Source: an uncultured Marmoricola sp. | GTDB lineage: Bacteria; Actinomycetota; Actinomycetes; Propionibacteriales; Nocardioidaceae | NCBI GenBank assembly: GCA_937868455.1 | Contig: CALMMO010000379.1 | Location: 1-14,752 of the forward strand | Length of the DNA: 14,752 bases | Reading direction: 5' to 3' | Shown here: positions 6,426-13,991 of the stretch, piece after piece | Position numbering within the stretch: position 1 is the first letter of the stretch | How the letters are laid out: each line of letters starts with the position of its first letter | Translations under genes and position numbers: made by a program | The notes under the pieces: generated by a model | Told to the model about the DNA's origin: nothing | Databases searched by the model: none | What the model saw: only the letters and a program-made list of their open reading frames with translations

Positions 6426-7493
6426 CTAGAAGGTGATGCCCCTCGCGGCAAAGCGAGCCTTGACAGCATCAGCGAAGACTTGCCCGTCACGAGTCAAAGC
6501 CGAGTCGTAGGTCGCCTTGGCTGCTGCGGAGAAGCTCGTCTTGGGGTCGAAGTTGAACTGAGCCGCAATCAACGTGGTGTCCCAGTCGCGTGCGGACTTG
6601 CCCATTGCTTCGTAGTCGCCGCGAATCTCCCACAGGCCCTGGGCCCAAATCTGACCGTCATAGTGCACTTCGCCCTTGCGCTGGGCCACGGTCAGGTTGG
6701 TGTCGAAGCGTCGGATGCAGTGAGGTGCACCGGTGTAGGACGAGGAGTCCCAATCCATCGGGCAGGCCCGCTCGGCGTTGACTGGCCAGCCGTACTGCGC
6801 AGCCGCGTCAAGCCCAACTGAGACCGCGAGGTAGTCACCGAAAGCCTCGCCAATCGAGCCTGCATCAAGGCTGCCACCATAGCCAGGCACCTGGCTTTGG
6901 TGCACCGCGTGACCGTATTCGTGGACGATGACTTCGGCGTCTTCAGCGTCATCAACCCCGCCCTTGCCCAAACGAATGCGGTAGGGCTTGTCGGTCTGGT
7001 AGGAGTTGTCGCCGCCGTACTGATCGACCTTGACGATGAACTGCTGCTGGACGATCCCGGGGTACGTCGTGCCGAAGCCCAACGACTGCAAATACTCCTG
7101 AGCCTGGTTAACCCAGAAGTACCCCATCACCTGCTCGAACTGGTCTTGGTGACGGTTGTAGTTGAAGGTGTTGGTCGATGAGAAGGCCGGGGTGCCGGTG
7201 GCTGACTGGACCTGCACCCATGAGCCCTTCAGGTATCCGGAGCCATCCAGGTTGCGCATCGGAACAGTCGCGTATTCACTCGCGGGCACGGCGCTCGCCG
7301 AGTCCTTATTATCACTGAGCGCCTGGTTGCCCGATGATTGGATCGGGTTGACCATGAACACGCTCGCCGAACCGGTGGTCGTGCCGGGCACCGACTTGGT
7401 CGCAGCTGTGGGCGCTGCCATGGCCAACGTGAGAAGCCCAGCTGCGGTGACCGCTGCAACGCCAGAGCGATTCAGTACAGAGCGAGTCAGCAT
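6426..7493 (-). CDS. Secreted zinc metalloprotease, M4/M36-like gluzincin
   Basis: This 355-residue protein has a Sec signal peptide: positive LTRSVLNRS, a hydrophobic core about 11-27, and probable cleavage around 30-34. The zinc site is HEYGH at 191-195, with the third ligand Glu216 in GEAFGD (an ExxxD motif, Asp220). His277 in the EVHYDGQIWAQGLWEIR segment matches the EVH..GEIW..LWD pattern of M36/fungalysin-type enzymes. Cys244 and Cys259 could form a disulfide. Only about 75 residues precede the region that resembles the catalytic domain, too few for the large FTP-type propeptide of classical M4 and M36 enzymes. I chose ATG at 7493 because AGGAGGT (7498-7504) stands 4 bases upstream. A longer ATG at 7550 would mask the signal peptide. 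Substrate is unknown; a scavenging or cell-surface role is likely. Confidence 0.85.
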   Translation of the reverse strand: MLTRSVLNRSGVAAVTAAGLLTLAMAAPTAATKSVPGTTTGSASVFMVNPIQSSGNQALSDNKDSASAVPASEYATVPMRNLDGSGYLKGSWVQVQSATGTPAFSSTNTFNYNRHQDQFEQVMGYFWVNQAQEYLQSLGFGTTYPGIVQQQFIVKVDQYGGDNSYQTDKPYRIRLGKGGVDDAEDAEVIVHEYGHAVHQSQVPGYGGSLDAGSIGEAFGDYLAVSVGLDAAAQYGWPVNAERACPMDWDSSSYTGAPHCIRRFDTNLTVAQRKGEVHYDGQIWAQGLWEIRGDYEAMGKSARDWDTTLIAAQFNFDPKTSFSAAAKATYDSALTRDGQVFADAVKARFAARGITF

Positions 7494-7497
7494 GGTG

Positions 7498-7550
7498 ACC
7501 TCCTGAAGTGATTGAGCCCCAACCCTAGGGGGGATCGAGTCAACCGTCAC
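7498..7550 (-). promoter_or_regulatory. Putative promoter and ribosome binding site of the metalloprotease gene
   Basis: On the minus strand GTGACG (7545-7550), a 17-base spacer and TAGGGT (7522-7527) would give a leader of about 22 bases that includes the strong AGGAGGT site at 7498-7504. This gene thus looks like a leadered transcript, in contrast to several neighbours. Confidence 0.45.
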
Positions 7551-7593
7551 GCACCTGCGTGGATGAGGATCGCGCTAGCCTCGATGCAGCACA

Positions 7594-9780
7594 ATGGGGC
7601 GAGTGACCCCAGGAGAGTGGACCGCCCAAGGCGAGAGCGTGCCGGTGTGGCCCGGGCGTGGTTGGCCTTTAGGGGCGACCTGGAGTGAGGAGTCCACGAA
7701 CTTCGCGGTCTACGCGCCCGAAGCAACCCAGGTGTGGGTGTGCTTCTTCTATGACACGCCCGACGGCGATCTGGAGAGTCAGCATCTGCTCACCGAACAC
7801 ACCCTGGGGGTCTGGCACGGAGCAGTCCCGGAGGTTCCCGTCGGCCAGCGCTACGGGATTCGCGCCGATGGCCCCTGGGAGCCCCGGTTGGGTTTCCGGT
7901 TTAACCCGACCAAGTTGTTGATCGATCCATACGCACAAGCCATCAGCGGCGACGTCACCCCAAACCCGGCCGTCTTCGGTTACGACATGGACTCCCACGC
8001 TGAGTCTCAACGGCGCAACGAGACTGATTCAGCGCAGTACATGCCCAAATCCGTGATCGTTCGCAACGACTTCGACTGGGGCGACGACGCGCCAATCCGC
8101 CGCAAGTGGCGCGACACGGTCATCTACGAACTGCATGTCAAAGGGTTCACAGAACTGCACGATCGCATCCCCCCCGAACTTCGGGGGACGTACGCCGGCC
8201 TGGGACATCCCACGACCGTGGAGTACCTGCGCGACCTAGGCATCACGGCTGTTGAACTCCTTCCGGTCCACCAGTTCGTCACCGAACCTGCGCTAGCTCA
8301 ACGTGGGCTGACCAACTTTTGGGGATACAACTCGATTGGCTACTTCGCTCCACACGGCGCCTACTCGGCTAGCGGTGACGCAGGCACGCAGGTGGCGGAG
8401 TTCAAGCAGATGGTCAAGAACTTTCATGCTGCTGGCATCGAGGTCATCCTCGACGTGGTCTACAACCACACCGCTGAGGCCGGGGTGCTTGGTCCGACAC
8501 TGTCTTTTCGGGGACTCGACGATCGCGGCTTCTACCAGCGCGTGCGCGAAGACAATGCGCAATTCGATATTTCCGAACCCGACACCTACTGGGACGTCAC
8601 TGGCTGCGGCAACACTGTTGCTGCCTATCGCCCCAGCCCGCTGCGCCTGATCTTGGACTCCTTGCGCTACTGGGTCAGCGAGATGCACGTCGATGGATTC
8701 AGGTTCGACCTGATGTCAGCCATCGCACGCACCGGCCACGAAGTCGACATGCGCGGCCACCTGCTCACCACCATCGGACAAGACCCGATCCTGCGGCACG
8801 TGAAACTCATCGCCGAACCATGGGACGCCTCCATCGACGGCTACCGAGTCGGTGAGTTCCCTCCCCCGTGGGTGGAGTGGAACGACCAATTCCGCGACAC
8901 CATGCGCGACTTTTGGCGAGCCCAGACCTCCGGGGTGCGCACCGTGGCTACCCGGTTGGCCGGCTCATCAGATCTTTACCTCGACGACGGCCGCTCGCCC
9001 TACAACTCAGTCAACTTCGTCACCGCCCACGACGGGTTCACCTTGCGCGACCTGGTGTCCTACAACGACAAACACAACGAGGCCAACGGCGAAGACAACC
9101 GCGACGGCACCGACAACAACCGATCGTGGAACTGTGGCGTCGAAGGGCCGACGGAGGATCGCGCCATCAACGCGTTGCGCAAGCGACAGGCCGCGAACTT
9201 GATCGTCAGTCTGTGCCTGTCCAACGGCGTGCCGATGCTGGTGGCCGGTGACGAACGCGGACGCACCCAAGGCGGCAACAACAACGCCTACGCCCAAGAC
9301 AACGAAACCTCATGGGTTGATTGGCGAGCCGAGGACGCCTGGCTTGACGTCTACGAGCTCACCAAGAAGGCACTACGCATTCGTCGCGACCATCCAGCAC
9401 TGCGCCAACGGCACTGGTTCGAAGGCCGTCCCACCATCGTCGGAGGCCCCAAAGACCTGGCCTGGATCCACCCCGCGGGACGCGAAATGACGCCGGAGGA
9501 TTGGCAAGACGACGGGCTAGCTGTGGTGGGGATGTTCGTCTCAGGGGATCCACTGCGCTCACCTGGTCCTCGAGGCGAGCAGTTGCGCGACTCCTCATTC
9601 CTGCTGTGGCTCAATGGGTCAGGCAACGACGTCGAAGTGTCTTTGCCCGATAGCCCCTGGGTGCGCGAAGGACGCGTGGTCTTGTCCACGGATCCAGGGG
9701 TTGATGAAGAGACTCCCATGGTCGGAGGGCAGCGCTTTGTCCTCGCCGCGCGGTCCCTGGTTCTGATGCAGCACGACTGA
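7594..9780 (+). CDS. glgX: Glycogen debranching enzyme GlgX
   Basis: This GH13 isoamylase-type debranching enzyme hydrolyses the alpha-1,6 links of short limit-dextrin branches left by glycogen phosphorylase. At 728 residues it has the normal length for actinobacterial GlgX. An N-terminal CBM48-like domain (about 15-110, opening VWPGRGWPLGATW) leads into the catalytic barrel. Conserved regions are DVVYNH (287-292), GFRFDLM with nucleophile Asp372, IAEPWD with acid/base Glu408, and TAHDGFTLRDLVSYN with Asp480. The GlgX/TreX hallmark NxxNGExNRDGxxxNxSWNCGxEG follows. The ATG has no Shine-Dalgarno. TAGCCT at 7576-7581 would leave a leader of about 5 bases. A GTG at residue 17 (SVPVWPG), preceded by AAGG, is an alternative start. 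The divergent partner is the metalloprotease gene. glgP and glgE nearby fit glycogen turnover. Confidence 0.95.
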   Translation: MGRVTPGEWTAQGESVPVWPGRGWPLGATWSEESTNFAVYAPEATQVWVCFFYDTPDGDLESQHLLTEHTLGVWHGAVPEVPVGQRYGIRADGPWEPRLGFRFNPTKLLIDPYAQAISGDVTPNPAVFGYDMDSHAESQRRNETDSAQYMPKSVIVRNDFDWGDDAPIRRKWRDTVIYELHVKGFTELHDRIPPELRGTYAGLGHPTTVEYLRDLGITAVELLPVHQFVTEPALAQRGLTNFWGYNSIGYFAPHGAYSASGDAGTQVAEFKQMVKNFHAAGIEVILDVVYNHTAEAGVLGPTLSFRGLDDRGFYQRVREDNAQFDISEPDTYWDVTGCGNTVAAYRPSPLRLILDSLRYWVSEMHVDGFRFDLMSAIARTGHEVDMRGHLLTTIGQDPILRHVKLIAEPWDASIDGYRVGEFPPPWVEWNDQFRDTMRDFWRAQTSGVRTVATRLAGSSDLYLDDGRSPYNSVNFVTAHDGFTLRDLVSYNDKHNEANGEDNRDGTDNNRSWNCGVEGPTEDRAINALRKRQAANLIVSLCLSNGVPMLVAGDERGRTQGGNNNAYAQDNETSWVDWRAEDAWLDVYELTKKALRIRRDHPALRQRHWFEGRPTIVGGPKDLAWIHPAGREMTPEDWQDDGLAVVGMFVSGDPLRSPGPRGEQLRDSSFLLWLNGSGNDVEVSLPDSPWVREGRVVLSTDPGVDEETPMVGGQRFVLAARSLVLMQHD

Positions 9781-9785
9781 AGTCG

Positions 9786-9815
9786 TTGTGAGGGGTGCGT
9801 TGTACGCCGTACTCT
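9786..9815 (+). promoter_or_regulatory. Putative leaderless promoter of the aldehyde dehydrogenase gene
   Basis: TTGTGA (9786-9791), an 18-base spacer and TACTCT (9810-9815) are followed by 7 bases and the GTG start. The only purine-rich run (AGGGG, 9791-9795) is 27 bases away, too far to act as a ribosome binding site. The gene might also be co-transcribed with glgX, which ends 42 bases upstream. Confidence 0.45.
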
Positions 9816-9822
9816 CGCCACC

Positions 9823-11301
9823 GTGAGCGACTACCCAACCTTCAGCAACTACATCGGCGGCCAACCCGGAGTCGGCACCGGCCCTGAGCAGACAGTGATC
9901 AATCCCGCGACCGGGGAAACGATTTGGACATACCTTGCCGATGAGCCAGCGGCCGTCGAGGCGGCCCTTGATGCCGCCCACGCCGCCTTCCCGGAATGGT
10001 CTGGGGCGACGCCGGGCGATCGGTCTGGCGCGTTGCTCAAGCTCGGCGCGGAACTGGAGGCAATCGCCGACGAACTCGCGGCAACCGAGACTGCACAGGC
10101 AGGCAAGCCGATCCGGCTCTCCACGGAGTTTGATGTGCCGGGCTCGATCGACAACGTGCTGTTCTTCGCTGGGGCCGCCCGTCGCCTTGATGGTCATGCG
10201 TCTGGGGAGTACTCCGGTGATCACACCTCCTCGATCCGGCGTGAAGCGCTCGGCGTGGTGGGTTCGATCGCACCGTGGAACTACCCGCTGCAGATGGCCG
10301 TGTGGAAGGTGCTGCCTGCCATCGCCGCTGGCAACACCATCGTGTTGAAGGCTGCCGAGAACACTCCCCTGACCACATTGATGCTGGCCGAAGCCTGCAC
10401 CCGGGCAGGCATCCCTGCCGGTGTGGTGAACGTGGTCAACGGCCCCGGCCCCCTCACCGGTCAAGCGCTGGTGGCTAGCCCCCGCATCGCGATGACTTCC
10501 TTCACTGGCTCGACTGCGGTGGGACGTCATATCGCCGGTCTGGCAGCGGTGAACGGCACTCGCCTGCACCTCGAACTTGGCGGCAAGGCTCCCTTTGTGG
10601 TCTTCGACGACGCCGACATCGAAGCCGCTGCGCGCGGAGCCGTTGCTGCCTCCCTGATCAACACTGGCCAAGACTGCACCGCAGCCACTCGGGCCTATGT
10701 GCACTCCTCAAAGTTCGCTGAGTTCACCAGCGCGGTGGCCGACTTGATGTCTTCGGTCAAGCTGGGAGACCCCACCGACCCTGACACCGATCAGGGTCCG
10801 CTGGTGTCGTTCAAGCAGCGCGACAAGGTGGCCGCGATGGTCGATCGCGCCGTGGCAGGTGGTGGCAGGGCACTCGCGGGTGGCAAGAAGCCCGACAGCC
10901 CTGGCGCCTACTACCGACCCACCTTGCTCGTGGACTGCGATCAAAAGTCCGAGATCGTCCAAGACGAGACCTTCGGGCCGGTTTTGGCCGCGCTGCCCTT
11001 CGACTCAGACGACTCAGCGATTGCGCTTGCTAACGACGTGCCGTTCGGTCTGGCTGCCTCAGCGTGGACTCGCGATGTGTTCCGTGCCCAACGCGCCGGG
11101 CGCGAACTCAAGGCCGGCACCGTCTGGATCAACGACCACATTCCGATCATCTCGGAGATGCCTCACGGTGGATACAAGGCCTCGGGCTATGGCAAGGACA
11201 TGTCGACGTACTCCTTTGAGGAGTACACCCAGATCAAGCACGTCATGTCTGACATCACCGGGGCTGTATCCAAGCCCTGGCACGAGACGATCTATCGCTA
11301 A
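9823..11301 (+). CDS. NAD(P)-dependent aldehyde dehydrogenase, gamma-aminobutyraldehyde dehydrogenase type
   Basis: This 492-residue member of the aldehyde dehydrogenase superfamily oxidises an aldehyde to its acid. Catalytic features are IAPWNYP (149-155, oxyanion Asn153), FTGS near 228 (cofactor-binding turn), LELGGK with general base Glu251, and GQDCTAATR with nucleophile Cys285, followed later by ETFGPV. The GQDCTAA context and the C-terminal EMPHGGYKASGYGKDMS segment are typical of the PatD/Prr group, which converts 4-aminobutanal (from putrescine) to GABA. Betaine-aldehyde dehydrogenases are the nearest alternative. The start is GTG, giving the family-like N-terminus SDYPTFSNYIGG. No polyamine gene is visible in the window, so the putrescine role is inferred from motifs alone. 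Its stop codon lies 10 bases from the converging glgP stop. Confidence 0.88.
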   Translation: MSDYPTFSNYIGGQPGVGTGPEQTVINPATGETIWTYLADEPAAVEAALDAAHAAFPEWSGATPGDRSGALLKLGAELEAIADELAATETAQAGKPIRLSTEFDVPGSIDNVLFFAGAARRLDGHASGEYSGDHTSSIRREALGVVGSIAPWNYPLQMAVWKVLPAIAAGNTIVLKAAENTPLTTLMLAEACTRAGIPAGVVNVVNGPGPLTGQALVASPRIAMTSFTGSTAVGRHIAGLAAVNGTRLHLELGGKAPFVVFDDADIEAAARGAVAASLINTGQDCTAATRAYVHSSKFAEFTSAVADLMSSVKLGDPTDPDTDQGPLVSFKQRDKVAAMVDRAVAGGGRALAGGKKPDSPGAYYRPTLLVDCDQKSEIVQDETFGPVLAALPFDSDDSAIALANDVPFGLAASAWTRDVFRAQRAGRELKAGTVWINDHIPIISEMPHGGYKASGYGKDMSTYSFEEYTQIKHVMSDITGAVSKPWHETIYR

Positions 11302-11302
11302 G

Positions 11303-11323
11303 GCGAAGGCCTCAGGCCTGCGC
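11303..11323. terminator. Compact hairpin between converging aldehyde dehydrogenase and glgP genes
   Basis: GCGAAGGCC (11303-11311) pairs with GGCCTGCGC (11315-11323) at eight of nine positions around a 3-base loop. The loop, 11312-11314, is the glgP stop codon read from the other strand. The hairpin starts 1 base after the dehydrogenase stop. No T run follows on either strand, so its termination strength is unclear. Confidence 0.45.
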
Positions 11324-13888
11324 AACCAATCCCAGCTCAGCAACCGACGCTAAGCCGGGGTGCTTAGGCACGATCCGCACGGTGTAGCCGAAGGGGCCAG
11401 TGCGGTCGGGCGTAAGCACTCCGTCGAAGCGGTAACGACCGGCTTCGTAGGTTTCGGTAAGTTGCAGCGGGTGCGACACGGGGTCGATCAGGTCGTCCTC
11501 GAGGCCCTTGACGCGTCCGTGCACGACCTGCACGTCGACGTCTTCGGGGCGAAGGTTGCCCAACGAGACGAAGGCGTGCAGTGACACGTGGCCGCCGATT
11601 TCGACAGCGTCTTCGGCGCCGGAGGCCTCAACGTGGTCAACGTGCACTCCGGACCATTCGCTGCGCACCTTCTTCTTCCAGGTAGCCATCTCGGTGGCGC
11701 CGTGGAAGTCGGTGTTGAGGGCGTGGGCCGCGACCGATGCGGGCTTGTAAAGCTGCACGACGTAGTCACGAAGCATGCGGGTGGACAGCACCTTGGGGCC
11801 AAGTGACTTCAAGGTGTGCCTGACCATGTGGATCCAGCTTTGGGGCACCCCGTTGGCGTCGTGGTCGTAGAACCGGGGAGCGACCTCGCGTTCGATGAGG
11901 TCATAGAGCGCGGAGGCTTCGAGATCATCGCGGTGGTCGGGGTCTTCGACGCCATCAGCTGAGGGGATCGCCCAACCGTTGTTGCCGTCGTACCACTCAT
12001 CCCACCATCCATCGAGGATGGACAGGTTGAGACCGCCGTTCAACGCGGCCTTCATGCCAGAGGTGCCACAGGCTTCGTAGGGTCGCAGCGGGTTGTTCAA
12101 CCACACGTCACAGCCTGGGTAAAGCGGTTGGGCCATCGCGATGTCGTAGTTCGGCAAGAACGCGATGCGGTGGCGAACCTCCGGGTCATCGGCAAAGCGC
12201 ACCATCTCTTGGATAAGTAATTTCCCGCCCTCATCGGCCGGGTGGGCCTTGCCCGCGATGATCAACTGCACTGGGCGCTCGGGGTCAAGCAAGATCCGCT
12301 TGAGCCGCGCCGGGTCGCTCAGCATCAGCGTCAGTCGCTTGTACGACGGCACTCGCCGGGCAAATCCGATGGTCAACACGTCGGGATCGAGAGCGGTGTC
12401 GATCCAGCCCAACTCCGCAGCCGAGGCACCACGCTTGATCCACGAGCGGGTGAGGCGACGACGCGCGTCTTCGACGAGGCGCTGACGCAGCACCCGTTTG
12501 GTCGCCCACAACTCACCAGCATCGACTCGGTCGACGACGTCGAACACGTCGAGGTGATCGACGGCCAGGTCGCCACCAGCGCGAGCAGCCAACTCAAAGA
12601 CTTCGCGGGCGACCCAGGTCGGGGCGTGCACTCCGTTAGTGATGGAACTGATGGGCACTTCGGTCTCATCGAATGCTGGCCACAGACCGTGGAACATGTC
12701 ACGACTGACTTCGCCGTGCAGTTGAGACACTCCGTTGGCACGCTGCGAGAGACGGAAACCCATCACTGCCATGTTGAACACGCCCGGGTCTCCCCCAGCG
12801 AAGTCTTCGGCGCCTAGCGCCAAGATCCGATCGAGCGGCACACCGGGCACTGGCGAGGTGGGACCGAAGAACTGCTCGATGAGTTCGCGCGGGAACCTGT
12901 CGATACCGGCAGGCACGGGGGTGTGCGTGGTGAAGACGGTGCTGGCTCGCGAGACCTCCAACGCCGTGTCGAAGTCCAACTTCGGCCCGGCTTCGTCGAC
13001 GCTGAGTTCACGAATGCGTTCCAAGCCGAGGAAGCCCGCGTGGCCTTCGTTGGTGTGGAACACCTCAGGTGCGGGGGCACCGGTGAGGCGGGAGTAGGCA
13101 CGCAGCGCGCGCACGCCGCCAACGCCGAGGAGGAGTTCTTGGAGGAGTCGGTGCTCGGCCGTGCCGCCGTACAACCGATCGGTGACGGCTCGCAGGTTGT
13201 CGGGGTTTTCCTCGACATCAGAGTCGAGCAGAAGTTGGGCAACGCGTCCCACCTGGGCGATCCAGATGCGAGCGACGAGTTCTTGCCCCCCAATAACGGT
13301 GATGCGCACCTTGGCGGCGCTGCCGTCGGCCTCACGCAACAAGGTGATTGGCAAGCCGTCCGGGTCAACAACGGGGTAGGTCTCTTGCTGCCAGCCGTCG
13401 CGGTTCAGCGATTGCCGGAAGTAGCCGCTGGCGTAGAGCAGGCCGACTCCAATAATCGGAATGCCGAGGTCGCTGGCGGTCTTGAGGTGGTCGCCAGCCA
13501 GGATGCCCAGGCCGCCGGAGTACTGCGGCAGCACTGAGGTGATGCCGTATTCGGGTGAGAAGTAGGCGATCGCCTTGGGGCCATCGGCGTGCTTGGTTTG
13601 GTACCACCGATCTTCGTGCATGTAGCGATCAAGTTCGCTGGCTGCATGGGTGATCGAGGCCACGAAGTCGGAGTCAGCGGCCAACTCAGCCAAGCGCTCC
13701 GAACTGAGTTCGCCGAGCAACTTGACCGGGTCGTTGCCACCTGCCTCCCACAACTCGGGATCCATGGCCGCAAAGACGTCTTGGGTCGAGGGGTGCCATG
13801 ACCACCGCAGGTTGGTGATCAACTCTCCCAATGGGGCCAAGGGCTCGGGCAGCACGGGACGGACTGTGAATCGACGAATAGCACGCAC
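11312..13888 (-). CDS. glgP: Alpha-glucan (maltodextrin/glycogen) phosphorylase GlgP
   Basis: This phosphorylase releases glucose-1-phosphate from the non-reducing ends of alpha-1,4-glucans, using PLP. The 858 residues align along their whole length with what I recall of mycobacterial Rv1328 (about 863). An N-terminal DUF3417-type domain (RRFTVRPVLPEPLAPL...NLRWSW) is followed by YSGGLGILAGDHLK, NEGHAGFLGLERIREL, THTPVPAGIDRFP and SITNGVHAPTW. RVPSYKRLTLM comes next, then the PLP site EACGTSGMKAALNGG with Lys613, and a beta-rich C-terminal domain ending TVRIVPKHPGLASVAELGLV. This is the long actinobacterial branch rather than the E. coli MalP type. The start is GTG at 13888, because homology begins there and TAGCGT lies 7 bases upstream. 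Another GTG at 13897 would add three residues. The reading frame stays open to 14440, but that extension is antisense to glgE and not phosphorylase-like. Confidence 0.95.
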   Translation of the reverse strand: MRAIRRFTVRPVLPEPLAPLGELITNLRWSWHPSTQDVFAAMDPELWEAGGNDPVKLLGELSSERLAELAADSDFVASITHAASELDRYMHEDRWYQTKHADGPKAIAYFSPEYGITSVLPQYSGGLGILAGDHLKTASDLGIPIIGVGLLYASGYFRQSLNRDGWQQETYPVVDPDGLPITLLREADGSAAKVRITVIGGQELVARIWIAQVGRVAQLLLDSDVEENPDNLRAVTDRLYGGTAEHRLLQELLLGVGGVRALRAYSRLTGAPAPEVFHTNEGHAGFLGLERIRELSVDEAGPKLDFDTALEVSRASTVFTTHTPVPAGIDRFPRELIEQFFGPTSPVPGVPLDRILALGAEDFAGGDPGVFNMAVMGFRLSQRANGVSQLHGEVSRDMFHGLWPAFDETEVPISSITNGVHAPTWVAREVFELAARAGGDLAVDHLDVFDVVDRVDAGELWATKRVLRQRLVEDARRRLTRSWIKRGASAAELGWIDTALDPDVLTIGFARRVPSYKRLTLMLSDPARLKRILLDPERPVQLIIAGKAHPADEGGKLLIQEMVRFADDPEVRHRIAFLPNYDIAMAQPLYPGCDVWLNNPLRPYEACGTSGMKAALNGGLNLSILDGWWDEWYDGNNGWAIPSADGVEDPDHRDDLEASALYDLIEREVAPRFYDHDANGVPQSWIHMVRHTLKSLGPKVLSTRMLRDYVVQLYKPASVAAHALNTDFHGATEMATWKKKVRSEWSGVHVDHVEASGAEDAVEIGGHVSLHAFVSLGNLRPEDVDVQVVHGRVKGLEDDLIDPVSHPLQLTETYEAGRYRFDGVLTPDRTGPFGYTVRIVPKHPGLASVAELGLVAQA

Positions 13889-13895
13889 GGGCGAC

Positions 13896-13925
13896 ACGCT
13901 AGCCGACCAGCTTGGATCGTTCCAA
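13896..13925 (-). promoter_or_regulatory. Putative leaderless promoter of glgP
   Basis: On the minus strand TTGGAA (13920-13925), an 18-base spacer and TAGCGT (13896-13901) are followed by 7 bases and the GTG start of glgP. No Shine-Dalgarno is available. The element lies in the 103-base gap shared with divergent glgE. Confidence 0.55.
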
Positions 13926-13978
13926 TAGGGGCGGCCCAGCGAAGGCTCGATGTTCTTGCACCAGAACCGGTTTGCCGC

Positions 13979-13988
13979 AAGGGTGGAG
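13979..13988 (+). promoter_or_regulatory. Ribosome binding site of glgE
   Basis: AAGGGTGGAG precedes the ATG at 13992: AAGGG is 8 bases away and GGAG 3 bases away. No clear -10 or -35 for glgE was found in 13889-13978. Confidence 0.65.
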
Positions 13989-13991
13989 CAC

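Noticed and set aside
7494..7550. ATG at 7550 as the start of the metalloprotease.
   Set aside because: It would put 19 residues ahead of the signal peptide and cover the promoter and AGGAGGT site. ATG at 7493 is well placed.
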